The translations under genes and the position numbers were made by a program. 64,000 bases of DNA from Pseudomonas sp. H3(2019) (GTDB lineage: Bacteria; Pseudomonadota; Gammaproteobacteria; Pseudomonadales; Pseudomonadaceae), in NCBI RefSeq assembly GCF_007713465.1, contig NZ_VMSG01000013.1:62001-126000 (forward strand). The letters are read 5' to 3'. Shown one piece after another: positions 9,356-18,522 of the stretch. Positions within the stretch are counted from its first letter, which is position 1. Every line of letters starts with the position of its first letter. The notes beneath the pieces are model-generated. The model was not told the origin of the DNA. It saw nothing but the letters and a program-made list of their open reading frames with translations, and searched no databases.

Positions 9356-10837
9356 TCAAAGCTTCAATTGCCCGATCGCCTTGCTTAACTCGCCAGCCAG
9401 CGTCGCCAGCTCATTGCTGGTGGTGGCCGAATCCACGGTCTGCTGCACGGTATTCACGGTGACGTCACGGATGCTCACCACTGCGCGGTTCATCTCTTCC
9501 GCCACCTGGCTCTGCTGTTCCGCCGCCACGGCAATCTGCGTGTTGCTTTCGCGCATCTGCGCCACTGCGCCGGTGATCTCTGCCAGTGCGGCGCCAGCTT
9601 CTTGAGCCTGCTGCACACAATCGTCGGCCTTGAACGAGCTTTCCTGCATGAAGTCCACCGCATCCCGTGTACCGGCTTGCAGCGCCGAGATCATGCTGGT
9701 GATTTCATCAGTAGAAGTCTGGACACGCTTGGCCAGATTGCGCACCTCATCGGCGACCACCGCAAAGCCCCGGCCCATTTCCCCGGCGCGCGCGGCTTCG
9801 ATGGCGGCGTTCAGGGCCAGCAGGTTGGTTTGCTCGGCGATACTGTGAATTACACTGACCACGCCGTTGATTTTCTGGCTGTCTTCGGCGAGACGCTGAA
9901 TCATCTCGGCGGTTTGCTGCACCCCGGAGGACAGTCCGGCGATGGACTGTTGTACCCTGCTGACCACTTCCTGGCCACTGCCGGCGAGGGTGTCGGCGGT
10001 TTGCGAGAGGTCGCGAGTGGCGCCGGCATGCTGGGCGATGTGATAGACCGTGGCCGACATCTCATTGATGGCGGTGGCGGCCTGATCGGTTTCGCTTTGT
10101 TGGCCGAGCATGCCGTGGCGTACGTCGTTCATGCTGGCGGCCAGGCGCGCCGCGCCGACATCCAGTTGGCGGGCTGTATTGGCCACGGTGTTGACCACGC
10201 GCTGGTAGCCGGCCTGCATGGCATTAAACGCGCTGGCCATCTGCCCCACTTCATCGGTGCAAGACAGCGGCACGCGAGCGGACAGGTCGCCGGTTTTTTC
10301 GACGTGGAGCATCACATCCTTGAGGGTGTTGAGCTGGGCGAGGAGAAAACGGATTAACAGTTGCGAGGCGCCAAGCATCGCCAGCATCAGGATGAATACG
10401 GCGGCCGCGTAGTTGGCGAATCGTTCGCCGAACACCTGGCTCAAGCTCGGGCCATAGGCCAGGACGGCGATCTGCTCGCCGTTGGCGCATGATAGCACCT
10501 CGGCACCGATCAACGGATTCTCGCCAAACAGTGGCATGTCATTGATTTCGACCCAGCCGTTGGCGTTGTTCAACTCGGGCAATGGCTGTTGGTTCAGCAG
10601 GGGAATCTGGCCTTTGCTGAAGCTCAGAAAATGCTCGGCTTCAGGCAAGGCTTGGCCGACCGGCCAGCCACTGATCAGCCGCGCTTGAGCGACAGCCGAT
10701 TGCTGTGAGGCCTGGCTGCGCGCTTGTTGCTCCAGTTGCACGGCATACAGCACCAGCAGCAGGGTGGTGACGAAGGCGACCGCGTTGACCGCCCAGAATT
10801 TGTATTTCAGCGAAATGTTGCTAAGCCAGGCACCCAT
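9356..10837 (-). CDS. Methyl-accepting chemotaxis protein
   Basis: The 493-residue receptor has an N-terminal membrane segment (about residues 12-33), a short periplasmic ligand-binding region of roughly 130 residues, a second membrane segment, a HAMP domain and a signalling domain with the conserved hairpin tip ([19 protein letters not shown]). I see no C-terminal pentapeptide tether for the adaptation enzymes. The start at 10837 (MGAWLSN) is preferred over one 12 codons upstream because the protein is conserved from there, but no strong Shine-Dalgarno decides between them. The ligand is unknown. Confidence 0.93.
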   Translation of the reverse strand: MGAWLSNISLKYKFWAVNAVAFVTTLLLVLYAVQLEQQARSQASQQSAVAQARLISGWPVGQALPEAEHFLSFSKGQIPLLNQQPLPELNNANGWVEINDMPLFGENPLIGAEVLSCANGEQIAVLAYGPSLSQVFGERFANYAAAVFILMLAMLGASQLLIRFLLAQLNTLKDVMLHVEKTGDLSARVPLSCTDEVGQMASAFNAMQAGYQRVVNTVANTARQLDVGAARLAASMNDVRHGMLGQQSETDQAATAINEMSATVYHIAQHAGATRDLSQTADTLAGSGQEVVSRVQQSIAGLSSGVQQTAEMIQRLAEDSQKINGVVSVIHSIAEQTNLLALNAAIEAARAGEMGRGFAVVADEVRNLAKRVQTSTDEITSMISALQAGTRDAVDFMQESSFKADDCVQQAQEAGAALAEITGAVAQMRESNTQIAVAAEQQSQVAEEMNRAVVSIRDVTVNTVQQTVDSATTSNELATLAGELSKAIGQLKL

Positions 10838-10946
10838 GGAGGTCTTCTCTGATAGCGGAAACAGTATTGGCAAGGTGCCAGTATTGTGCCGCTACTCAGC
10901 GAAGGGCTTTTTGATGTGGATCAATGATGATCCAGGTGTGGCGGGT

Positions 10947-11753
10947 TCAATCAACCGACGGCAACCCGAAAAACGCTCGCGCACATGCGGTGCTATGAGC
11001 GGCTACGTCTTCCAGGCTTTCGCCACGATGCAAGGCCACTTCTCGCAGCACTTCGGTCAGATACGCCGGTTCATTGCGCCCGTTCTTGGGCTTGGGGCGC
11101 AGGCTGCGGGGCAACAGGTACGGTGCGTCGCTTTCGAGCATCAAGCGCCCATGCGGGATCTCGCGGACCAACGGGTGCAGGTGAGTGCCGCGGCGTTCGT
11201 CACAGATCCAGCCGGTGATGCCGATATGCAGGTCGAGGTCCAGGTAGCTGAACAGCGCCCGCTTCTCACCGGTAAAGCAATGCACCACGGCGGCCGGTAG
11301 CTGGTCGCGGTAGTCGCGCAGGATTTCCAGCAAGCGCTGGCTGGCGTCGCGTTCATGGAGGAATACCGGCAGTTGCAGTTCGACGGCCATTGCCAGATGC
11401 TCTTCGAGCACTTTTTCCTGTTGCGGACGCGGTGAGAAGTCCCGATTGAAATCCAGCCCGCATTCGCCGACCGCCCGCACGTTTGGCTCTTTGAGCAAAC
11501 TGCGCAAGCGCTGAGCGCTGTCGGCATTCCAGTCACTGGCCGAATGCGGGTGGATGCCGGCGGTAGAGAACAACCGCTGCCCGGTTTCGTCCAGTCGCTG
11601 GCACAGCTCCAGGGCCTGTTCGCTGCCCTCGACGCTGGTGCCGGTCAGCACCAATTGGCAGACGCCAGCGGCATAGGCGCGGTCGAGCACTGCCTGGTGT
11701 TTGTCGGCGAAACTGGGGTTGGTCAGGTTGACGCCGATATCGATGAGTTGCAT
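10947..11753 (-). CDS. tatD: TatD family metal-dependent DNase
   Basis: The 268-residue protein follows E. coli TatD closely, including the start IDIGVNLT (instead of the DTHCHL start of the YcfH/YjjV paralogues), the metal-binding [16 protein letters not shown] and ETDAPYL-like SDAPYLLPR motifs, and RNEPAYL. The family are cytoplasmic metal-dependent exonucleases and AP endonucleases. The gene stands alone. The MITE-like element at 11766-12030 begins 12 bp upstream of its start codon and so lies in its promoter region. Confidence 0.93.
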   Translation of the reverse strand: MQLIDIGVNLTNPSFADKHQAVLDRAYAAGVCQLVLTGTSVEGSEQALELCQRLDETGQRLFSTAGIHPHSASDWNADSAQRLRSLLKEPNVRAVGECGLDFNRDFSPRPQQEKVLEEHLAMAVELQLPVFLHERDASQRLLEILRDYRDQLPAAVVHCFTGEKRALFSYLDLDLHIGITGWICDERRGTHLHPLVREIPHGRLMLESDAPYLLPRSLRPKPKNGRNEPAYLTEVLREVALHRGESLEDVAAHSTACARAFFGLPSVD

Positions 11754-11765
11754 GGTGTGACCTTA

Positions 11766-12030
11766 GGGTCTGTTGACGTTTGGTGGCGAACCGCGTTGCC
11801 GTGCTAACGTGCGCGAGGCAAGGCGCGGGATGCCGCTAATGGTTGTTCCCTTGGCAAATCCCGCAACGCAGCCTCGCGCACGTTAGCACGGCAACCCGAA
11901 GGGACGGAGCCCATTGGGTGCAGGGCTGCGTTGCTCGGAACTTATTTGGAACAACCAAATCACGTTCCTCGCGCCTTGCCCTGCACCCAATGGGCATCCG
12001 TCGCGGTCGTCACCAAACGTCAACAGACCC
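11766..12030. mobile_element. MITE-like non-autonomous element, 265 bp, with TA target duplication
   Basis: The ends are inverted: GGGTCTGTTGACGTTTGGTG at 11766-11785 matches the inverse of 12011-12030 over all 20 bases. TA flanks both sides (11764-11765 and 12031-12032), consistent with a duplicated TTAG-type target. Inside there are two perfect inverted repeats: 25-bp arms at 11795-11819 and 11871-11895, and 18-bp arms at 11909-11926 and 11978-11995. No transposase gene fits. The TA duplication recalls the IS427 branch of the IS5 family, but that parentage is inference. Confidence 0.88.
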
Positions 12031-12210
12031 TAGGCCTGAGGCCGGAAAGCATACCAGAGCTGTAGATTTATAATAAAAACCAAGAACTACAAAGAGTTAA
12101 AGCTGTCTTTTGATGCCGGAAGAGAGCTTCGACGAGCCAGTTGGCCGTCGCGGCTGCACTCTTTCGCACTCTGTCAGCGCTCCAGGCGCTCTGTTTCTGT
12201 CGACCCACTG

Positions 12211-12224
12211 CTCGAAAATTCGAG
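12211..12224. promoter_or_regulatory. Perfect 14-bp palindrome upstream of the mltF-like gene
   Basis: CTCGAAAATTCGAG is a perfect palindrome 30 bp before the start codon at 12255. Its position suits an operator or a short mRNA hairpin. The rest of the stretch 12031-12254 is AT-rich near 12060-12110 and holds no gene that I can support. Confidence 0.45.
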
Positions 12225-12254
12225 ACGTTGGACAGTATTCTTTCCGGAGAACGG

Positions 12255-13676
12255 ATGACACGACTCCAGGTTTTGCTAGTGCTGTGCTTGTCGATGCTGC
12301 TGCCGATGCCGGCCGTTGCGCGGTTGGCGGGTCCCTTGGAAGCCGTTCAGTCGGGCAAGGTCCGCGATCTGGCGGAAATTCGCGGCAGTCGCGTGCTGCG
12401 AGTACTGGTCAATCAGAGCCGCAACAGCTCCGGCGAGGTCCAGGGCCAGACCATTGGCGTTGAATACCATCGCCTGCGAGCCTTCGAACAGTACCTCAAT
12501 GGCCATGCCCGTGACGGCCAGGAAATCTCCCTCAAGATCATCCCCAAAGCCAAGGATCAATTGCTCGGCGCATTGCAGCGCGGCGAGGGTGACCTGGTAG
12601 CACCGGGAGAGTTGCTCGAAGCGCAGTCCGCACACGCGGTGAGTGCCAGCGAGCCGATTGGCGGTAACGTGCCGTTGCTGCTGGTGGGGATCAAGGGCGA
12701 GCGCCGCTATACCCGTCTTGAACAACTTTCCGGCAAAATCCTGGCGCTGCCCGCCGGTAGCGCGGCCGGTGAGGCGATCAACCAGATCAATCAGAAGCTG
12801 GCGCTGCACAAACTGCCACCGGTCAAGGTCGAGTGGGTCGACCCGAGCCTGGCGGTCGAAGACGTGCTGGAGATGGTGCAGGGCGGGATTTTCCACCTGA
12901 CCATCGTCGAGCAACCGATTGCCGAGCGCTGGGGCAAGATCCTGCCCAAGCTGCGTTTCGATCGGCAGGTGGTCATCAGCGAGCCGGGCAAGGAGTACTG
13001 GTTCGTCCGTCGTGACGCATCGATGTTGCGAGCGAGCATCGATCGCTTCCTGCAAACCTATAAAACCCCGTCCGATGAGGATGTGGCTTTCCTGCGTATT
13101 TACCGACGCCTGTATCAGGTTCACTACCCGCTGGACCGCGCCGACCGCCAACGTCTTGAGAAGCTGCGCCCGGTCCTGCAAAAACACGCCCGTGAGCAGG
13201 GCATGGACTGGTTGAACCTGGCGGCGCTGGCGTTCAAGGAATCGGCGCTGGAGCCAGACACCCGCAGCGGCGGTGGCCCGACCGGGCTGATGCAGATTAC
13301 CCCGTCGGCGGCGCAACGGGTCGGGGTCAATAACATTCAGTCCGTGGACAGCAATGTACAGGCCGGGGCCAAGTACCTGGCGCTGATCCGTCGCAAGTTT
13401 TTCGCCAGCCCCAAGCTCAATGAGCGTGAGCGCATGGCTTTCGTTCTGGCGGCCTACAACATCGGGCCGGAACGTGTTCAGGGGATGCGTGCCGAGGCCC
13501 GGCGCCGCGGCTTGAACCCCAATCAGTGGTTTTTCCAGGTCGAGCGCATTGCCATGGAGCAGGTGGGAATGGGTCCTGTCAGCTATGTTAATAGTGTGAA
13601 TAAATACTTTTTGGCATATGACCGGGAACGGGAGTCGTTGGAGCCTCAAGGGCAGAAAGTTGCCTCACGCAAATGA
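12255..13676 (+). CDS. mltF2: MltF-family membrane-bound lytic transglycosylase (MltF2-like)
   Basis: The 473-residue protein has a signal peptide (about residues 1-21), a periplasmic substrate-binding-type domain (about 40-290) and a C-terminal SLT lysozyme-like domain with catalytic Glu in LAFKESALEP followed by GPTGLMQITPSAAQRVG and AYNIGP. Such enzymes cleave murein with formation of anhydro-muropeptides. The order next to TatD and a chemotaxis receptor recalls the second MltF paralogue of P. aeruginosa. A GGAGAACGG ribosome binding site precedes the ATG at 12255. Confidence 0.88.
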   Translation: MTRLQVLLVLCLSMLLPMPAVARLAGPLEAVQSGKVRDLAEIRGSRVLRVLVNQSRNSSGEVQGQTIGVEYHRLRAFEQYLNGHARDGQEISLKIIPKAKDQLLGALQRGEGDLVAPGELLEAQSAHAVSASEPIGGNVPLLLVGIKGERRYTRLEQLSGKILALPAGSAAGEAINQINQKLALHKLPPVKVEWVDPSLAVEDVLEMVQGGIFHLTIVEQPIAERWGKILPKLRFDRQVVISEPGKEYWFVRRDASMLRASIDRFLQTYKTPSDEDVAFLRIYRRLYQVHYPLDRADRQRLEKLRPVLQKHAREQGMDWLNLAALAFKESALEPDTRSGGGPTGLMQITPSAAQRVGVNNIQSVDSNVQAGAKYLALIRRKFFASPKLNERERMAFVLAAYNIGPERVQGMRAEARRRGLNPNQWFFQVERIAMEQVGMGPVSYVNSVNKYFLAYDRERESLEPQGQKVASRK

Positions 13677-13779
13677 TCGACTAAACTGATTGTTATGGCG
13701 GGTTTTTTGCGCTTTTAACATTATGTTTACTGATTAATATAGCGGTCAACCAACACACACTCACAATGGATGACATAGC

Positions 13780-14214
13780 ATGAGCACTCTGATCAACAAG
13801 GTACTGTCCACCCGCGCTGGCTACGGCCTGACCGTTCTGCGGATCTTCGTCGGCGTCATCTTCGCTGCCCATGGCTCACAGAAACTCTTTGGTATGTTCG
13901 GCGGTTATGGCATTGCCGGCACCGCGCAGTACATGGAAAGCATCGGCCTGGCGCCGGGTCACCTGATGGCGATCCTGGCCGGTGGTACCGAGTTCTTCGC
14001 CGGTCTGGCACTGATCATCGGTCTGCTGGTACGCCCGGCAGCGCTGGGGCTGACCTTTCTCTCGCTGGTCGCGATTTTCTCGGTGCACATCCACAACGGT
14101 CTGTTTTTGGCCAACAACGGTTATGAATTCGCCCTGGCCTTGCTCGGCGGTAGCATCGCCGTACTGATCGAAGGCGCCGGCAAGCTGTCGGCAGATCGCG
14201 CCATCACCGGCTGA
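13780..14214 (+). CDS. DoxX family membrane protein
   Basis: The 144-residue protein has four hydrophobic segments (about 15-38, 50-70, 74-95 and 103-125) and the DoxX signature region LRIFVGVIFAAHGSQKLFGMFGG. DoxX proteins are small inner-membrane proteins linked in some organisms to thiol redox stress, but the biochemical role of this one is not evident. A strong terminator follows at 14231-14270, so it is probably a single-gene transcript. Confidence 0.9.
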   Translation: MSTLINKVLSTRAGYGLTVLRIFVGVIFAAHGSQKLFGMFGGYGIAGTAQYMESIGLAPGHLMAILAGGTEFFAGLALIIGLLVRPAALGLTFLSLVAIFSVHIHNGLFLANNGYEFALALLGGSIAVLIEGAGKLSADRAITG

Positions 14215-14230
14215 CCGCTCTGACTCAACG

Positions 14231-14270
14231 AAAAGACCCGCATTGTGCGCAATGCGGGTCTTTTTTTTTG
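14231..14270 (+). terminator. Rho-independent terminator after the doxX-like gene
   Basis: A perfect stem GACCCGCATT/AATGCGGGTC with a six-base loop is followed by a run of nine T, 20 bp after the stop codon at 14214. Confidence 0.95.
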
Positions 14271-14283
14271 TTGCGCGAGATTC

Positions 14284-14472
14284 TTGACACTGTCCTGTCG
14301 GCTTCTCTAGGATGTTTGCCATGCGCCGATTTAAACAGCTACTTGCGGGGCGCCAGGTAACTCATCCAGTTACCGATAGAAGCTTGAAACAGGCTTCGAA
14401 ATACCGCTAAAGCGCTGGTTCGGTGTTGCCTCTCACCTGCCATGCAGACTTTTGAGGCAGAGACACGACACG
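14284..14472 (+). promoter_or_regulatory. Promoter plus long structured 5' leader of the gene at 14473
   Basis: TTGACA (14284-14289) and TAGGAT (14308-14313) are separated by 18 bp, a good sigma-70 promoter. The predicted leader of about 150 nt can fold into consecutive hairpins: GCGCCG with CGGGGCGC (about 14343-14353), TAACT/AGTTA around 14358-14373, GAAGC/GCTTC around 14379-14397, and a stem GCCTC/GAGGC that encloses CTGC/GCAG (14427-14458) just before the start. The leader contains no good open reading frame. It may be a cis-regulatory RNA; I recognise no named riboswitch class. Confidence 0.6.
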
Positions 14473-14781
14473 ATGAATGCACTACGCCCTCCAGTACGTC
14501 CCGCGCCGATCACGGCTCACCCGACTCAACGCAGCCCAAAAATCCTCCTTGGCGGTAATCATCAGCCGACGCTGTTGCGTTATCTGGATGGCTGGCCACG
14601 TCGCACCGGCGGCCCGGCAGCGTTCCTGATCCAGTTTGTCGAAGACGGCGAATCGCTGGCGCGTTTTGCCAGCGACAGCTTCGATCTGGCGGTGATCCAG
14701 TCGCCCTGCGCCGAAGACGCGGCCGAAGTGATCAAGCAGCTGACGCGTGTTGCGCGCCAAGGGTTGATTGCCCGCCGCTGA
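14473..14781 (+). CDS. Short hypothetical protein
   Basis: The 102-residue product has a Pro-rich N terminus (about 1-30) followed by a compact region that recalls the end of a Rossmann-type methyltransferase core (FDLAVIQSPCAEDAAEVIKQL), but without an S-adenosylmethionine-binding glycine motif. I do not recognise a function. The start is the ATG at 14473, seven codons inside the longest frame. It is convergent with greB, the two stop codons lying 8 bp apart. Confidence 0.65.
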   Translation: MNALRPPVRPAPITAHPTQRSPKILLGGNHQPTLLRYLDGWPRRTGGPAAFLIQFVEDGESLARFASDSFDLAVIQSPCAEDAAEVIKQLTRVARQGLIARR

Positions 14782-14789
14782 AGCTCAGC

Positions 14790-15287
14790 CTAGGGATAGT
14801 CGATTGCGACGATGTACACGAATTGCTCGCCGGTAGGTGTCTGCACCTGGACTTCGGCATCCAGTGCTTTGCCGATCAAGGCCCGCGCCAGCGGTGAGTC
14901 GATGCTGATCAGGCCTAGTTTGAGATCAAGTTCATCCGGGCCGACGATGCGATAGCGCGACTCTTTGCCGTGTTCATCTTCGATGGTCACCCAGGCCCCG
15001 AAGTAGACCTTGTTGGGGTCACTGGGTTTTTCGCTGACGACCTTGAGCGCTTCCAGCCGCTTGGTGAGGAACCGCACGCGGCTGTCGATCTCGCGCAGCA
15101 TCTTTTTGCCGTAGGTGTACTCGGCGTTTTCAGAACGGTCGCCCTGCGCAGCAGCCTCGCTGACGGATTGGGTCACCTGGGGGCGGCGTACATGCCAGAG
15201 CTCATGAAACTCGGCACGCATCCGCGCTTCGCCCTCGGGCGTGATGAGGGCGGTGCCAGCGGTGCGAGGAGGGCGATAGCGGCTCAT
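14790..15287 (-). CDS. greB: GreB, transcript cleavage factor
   Basis: GreB enters the RNA polymerase secondary channel and rescues backtracked complexes. The 165-residue protein starts with ITPEGEARMRAEFHEL, carries the acidic coiled-coil tip region GDRSENAEYTYGKK (Asp and Glu that hold the catalytic Mg2+), and has the FKBP-like C-terminal domain with SPLARALIGK. The TYGKK form of the motif is typical of GreB rather than GreA. A second Gre-related gene lies at 27531-28013. Confidence 0.95.
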   Translation of the reverse strand: MSRYRPPRTAGTALITPEGEARMRAEFHELWHVRRPQVTQSVSEAAAQGDRSENAEYTYGKKMLREIDSRVRFLTKRLEALKVVSEKPSDPNKVYFGAWVTIEDEHGKESRYRIVGPDELDLKLGLISIDSPLARALIGKALDAEVQVQTPTGEQFVYIVAIDYP

Positions 15288-15321
15288 TGCAGTTTCTTTT
15301 GGTCAGGAGGCATCAAGTTTA

Positions 15322-17826
15322 TCAACCCTCGCGCAAGACTGTCAGTGGGCTGGCATTCAGCGCCCGGCGAGTACCGAACACGCCCGCACCGCCGATCAGC
15401 AATGCGCCAATCACCGGGAGCCACAGCAGCCACGGATGCGGATGCCAGGCCAGATCGAACGCATAGCGGTAAAGCACCAGGCTTACCAGTTCCGAGCCAA
15501 GCGCTGCGAGTAAACCGCTGACCGCACCGAGCAAGCCGAACTCGATCCGCCGCGCCTTGACCAGCAACTGCCGTTCGGCGCCCAGCGCACGCAGCAGCGC
15601 ACCTTGGCGAATGCGCTCATCGAGCGTCGCCTGCAAGCCGGAAAACAGCACCGCCATACCGGCCGCCAGCACGAACAACAACACGTACTCGACCGCCAGG
15701 GTGACTTGCTCAAGGATACTGCGCAACTGCGCCAGCAAGGCCTCGACCTGCAGAATGGTCACCGCCGGGAACGCTCGTGACAGGTCGATGATCTGTTGGT
15801 CGTGACCGGCCGCCAGGTAAAAACTGGTCAGGTAAGTAGCCGGCAGGTCTTTCAAGGTGCCGGGCTGGAAGATCATGAAGAAGTTCGGCTGGAAGTTGTC
15901 CCAGTTGATCTTGCGCAAGCTGGTGACCTGCGCCTCGCGGTTGACCCCGCCGACGGTGAAAATCAGATGATCGCCGAGCTTGAGCTTCAGGCTCTCGGCC
16001 ACTTTGCCTTCCACTGACACACCGGGTACATCGTCTGTCGGCTGCTTGGACCACCAGCTACCGGCCGTGATGCTGTTGCCAGCGGGCAGGTCGGCGGCCC
16101 AGGTCAGGCTCAGATCACGCTGGATGGCGCGATCACCTTCGGTGTCCTTGCTGACGATGCCCTGCACCGGTTCGCCGTTGATGCTGATCAGCCGTCCCGG
16201 CACCACCGGATACAGTGGCGCGGATTGAGCAGAGAGTTCGATCAGGCGATCAGTGAAGGCCTGTTTGTCGGCGGGCAAAATATTCAGTGCGAAGTAGTTG
16301 GGGGCGTTTTTAGGCAACTGGTTTTGCCAGGTGTCCAGCAATTCACCGCGCAGCAGGGCAATCAAGGCCATCGACAACAGAATCAAACCGAAGGCCAGCG
16401 ATTGTCCCGCCGCCGCCAATGGGTGACGCAGCAATTGTCCCAGACCCAGCCGCCACGGCAAGGACGCACGGGCCAGCAGGCGCCGCAGGCTGTTGAGCAG
16501 CAGCAGCAACAGGCCGCCGAGGACCAGTGCCGCGATGACGCCGCCACCGAGCAGGGCGAAGGTCAGCAGCAGGTCCAGGCTCAAGCGCCACATGATCAGA
16601 CCCAAGGCTGCCAGTGCGGTGCCGTAAACCATCCAGGTGCTGGAAGGGATCGGCAGTATGTCGCGGCGCAGTACCCGCAGCGGTGGTACGCGACCCAGTG
16701 CCGCCAGTGGTGGCAAGGCGAATCCGGCAAGTGCGACCAGTCCGGTGCCGATCCCGGCGGCGGCCGGCAGCAGCCCGCCGTGTGGTACATCGCTGGGCAG
16801 CAATTCACCCAGCAAGGCGAACAACCCCAACTGCGCGAGCCAGCCGAGGAGGGCGCCGCTGAGGCTGGCCAGCAGGCCGAGCGCGGTCAGTTGTACGCTG
16901 AACAGCAGCAGGGTTTCCCGACGCGATAAACCCAGGCAGCGCAGCAGCGCGCTGGCGTCGAAGCGGCGGGTGGCGAATCGGGTTGCCGAGAGCGCCACGG
17001 CAACGCCGGACAACAGCACGGCGACCAGGCTGGCCATGTTCAAGTAGCGTTCGGCTTTGCCCAGGGCTCCACCGATTTGCCGGTTGCCGTCGCGAGCGTC
17101 CTGCAGGCGCTGGTTGGCCGCAAGCCCCGGTTTGATCAACTCCCGATAGGTTTCCAGGGCCGACGCGCTGCCGCGCCAGAGTTCGTGGTAACTGACCCGG
17201 CTGCCGGGCTGGACCACGCCGGTGGCGGCCAGGTCGGCGAGATTGATCATTACCCTGGGCGTGAGGCTGTAGAAGTTGCCGGCACGGTCCGGTTCATAGG
17301 TCAGCACGCGGGTCAGGTGCAGGGTTTTCATGCCGACGTCGATGGTGTCACCGACCTTCAGGTTCAGTGCCGTCAGCAGGCGTGCCTCGGCCCAGGCTTC
17401 GCCGGGATTCGGACTTCCTCCGGCCTCTTCGGGAGCGAACGGCGCTGGCGCACTTTTAAGCTGGCCGCGTAGCGGATAGATCCCATCCACAGCTTTGATG
17501 CTCGACAGCTGAATGCCGTTGTCGGTGGCGATGACACTGGAAAACTCCACTACTTGAGCGTGTTGCAGCCCCAGCTCCTTGCCGGATTGTATTTGTTCCG
17601 GGCGGGCGGGCGAGCTGCCTTCCAGCAGCATATCCGCACCCAGAAACTCGGTGGCGCGCAGCAGCATGGCGCCGTTCAGGCGGGCACCGAAATAACCGAT
17701 GGCGGTACTCGCCGCCACGGCGACCAGCAGGGCGAAGAACAACACCCGAAGCTCTCCGGCGCGGGCATCGCGCAGCAATTGGCGAATGGCGAGGCTGAAC
17801 AGGCGTAACAGCGGCAAACGTGCCAT
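15322..17826 (-). CDS. ybbP: ABC transporter permease of the YbbP/FtsX type
   Basis: The 834-residue inner-membrane protein has an N-terminal membrane segment, a large extracytoplasmic domain, then three membrane segments at about 260-370, additional central segments (about 400-510), a second soluble domain, and a final group of three membrane segments before the C terminus. This is the duplicated MacB/FtsX permease layout of E. coli YbbP. Its ATG overlaps the stop of ybbA by one base (TGATG), so the two are translationally coupled. The substrate is not known. Confidence 0.92.
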   Translation of the reverse strand: MARLPLLRLFSLAIRQLLRDARAGELRVLFFALLVAVAASTAIGYFGARLNGAMLLRATEFLGADMLLEGSSPARPEQIQSGKELGLQHAQVVEFSSVIATDNGIQLSSIKAVDGIYPLRGQLKSAPAPFAPEEAGGSPNPGEAWAEARLLTALNLKVGDTIDVGMKTLHLTRVLTYEPDRAGNFYSLTPRVMINLADLAATGVVQPGSRVSYHELWRGSASALETYRELIKPGLAANQRLQDARDGNRQIGGALGKAERYLNMASLVAVLLSGVAVALSATRFATRRFDASALLRCLGLSRRETLLLFSVQLTALGLLASLSGALLGWLAQLGLFALLGELLPSDVPHGGLLPAAAGIGTGLVALAGFALPPLAALGRVPPLRVLRRDILPIPSSTWMVYGTALAALGLIMWRLSLDLLLTFALLGGGVIAALVLGGLLLLLLNSLRRLLARASLPWRLGLGQLLRHPLAAAGQSLAFGLILLSMALIALLRGELLDTWQNQLPKNAPNYFALNILPADKQAFTDRLIELSAQSAPLYPVVPGRLISINGEPVQGIVSKDTEGDRAIQRDLSLTWAADLPAGNSITAGSWWSKQPTDDVPGVSVEGKVAESLKLKLGDHLIFTVGGVNREAQVTSLRKINWDNFQPNFFMIFQPGTLKDLPATYLTSFYLAAGHDQQIIDLSRAFPAVTILQVEALLAQLRSILEQVTLAVEYVLLFVLAAGMAVLFSGLQATLDERIRQGALLRALGAERQLLVKARRIEFGLLGAVSGLLAALGSELVSLVLYRYAFDLAWHPHPWLLWLPVIGALLIGGAGVFGTRRALNASPLTVLREG

Positions 17827-18512
17827 CAAGGCTCCAGAGGGTCGACGACCAACAGGCCGGCTTCAAGGCGGATCAGGCGGTGGCAGCGGTGTGCCAGGCG
17901 TTCGTCGTGGGTAACCAGGACCAGGGTCGTGCCGCTTTCTTTATTGAGTTCGAAGAGCAGGTCGCTGATGTGCTCACCGGTATGCGTGTCGAGATTGCCG
18001 GTAGGTTCATCGGCAAACAGTACATCGGGTTCGGCAGCAAATGCCCGGGCGATCGCCACTCGCTGTTGTTCTCCACCGGAAAGCTGGCGTGGCGAATGGC
18101 TTAGACGTTGACCCAGGCCGACGCGGCGCAACAGTTCGGTGGCGCGTTCGCGGGCGTCTTTGCGGCCGTCCAGCTCGAGCGGCAACATGACGTTTTCCAG
18201 GGCGTTGAGGCTGTCGAGCAACTGGAATGACTGGAACACGAAGCCGACATGCTCGGCGCGTATCCGCGCTCGCTGGTCTTCATCCAGATTGCTCAGGGCT
18301 TGTCCGGCAAGGGTGACTTCGCCGCGGCTGGGCAGGTCGAGACCGGCCAGCAGGCCGAGCAGGGTGGATTTGCCGGAACCGGAACTGCCGACGATGGCCA
18401 GGCTGTCGCCCTTGTTCAGTTCCAGGTTGAGTTCGTGCAGGATGGTCAGTTCACCTTCCGCGCTGGGAACCACTTTGCTAAGGTTCCGCGCAGTGAGAAT
18501 GCTTGCGCCCAT
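17826..18512 (-). CDS. ybbA: ABC transporter ATP-binding protein YbbA
   Basis: The 228-residue ATPase has Walker A GSSGSGKST (residues 42-50), a Q-loop in FVFQSFQL, signature LSGGEQQRVAIARA, Walker B DVLFADEPT and the switch His in LVTHDERL. It belongs to the MacB/LolD group and pairs with the YbbP-like permease. The start at 18512 gives the usual MGASILTARNLS beginning, although no clear Shine-Dalgarno is visible. It is divergent from tesA with only 10 bp between the start codons. Confidence 0.93.
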   Translation of the reverse strand: MGASILTARNLSKVVPSAEGELTILHELNLELNKGDSLAIVGSSGSGKSTLLGLLAGLDLPSRGEVTLAGQALSNLDEDQRARIRAEHVGFVFQSFQLLDSLNALENVMLPLELDGRKDARERATELLRRVGLGQRLSHSPRQLSGGEQQRVAIARAFAAEPDVLFADEPTGNLDTHTGEHISDLLFELNKESGTTLVLVTHDERLAHRCHRLIRLEAGLLVVDPLEP

Positions 18513-18522
18513 GGAGAGTCCG

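Noticed and set aside
11843..12073. Small open frame inside the MITE-like element
   Set aside because: It runs through the palindromic arms and does not resemble a transposase.
12276..13649. Open frame of 457 codons on the minus strand
   Set aside because: It is the shadow of the mltF2-like gene; the real gene has a signal peptide, catalytic motif and ribosome binding site.
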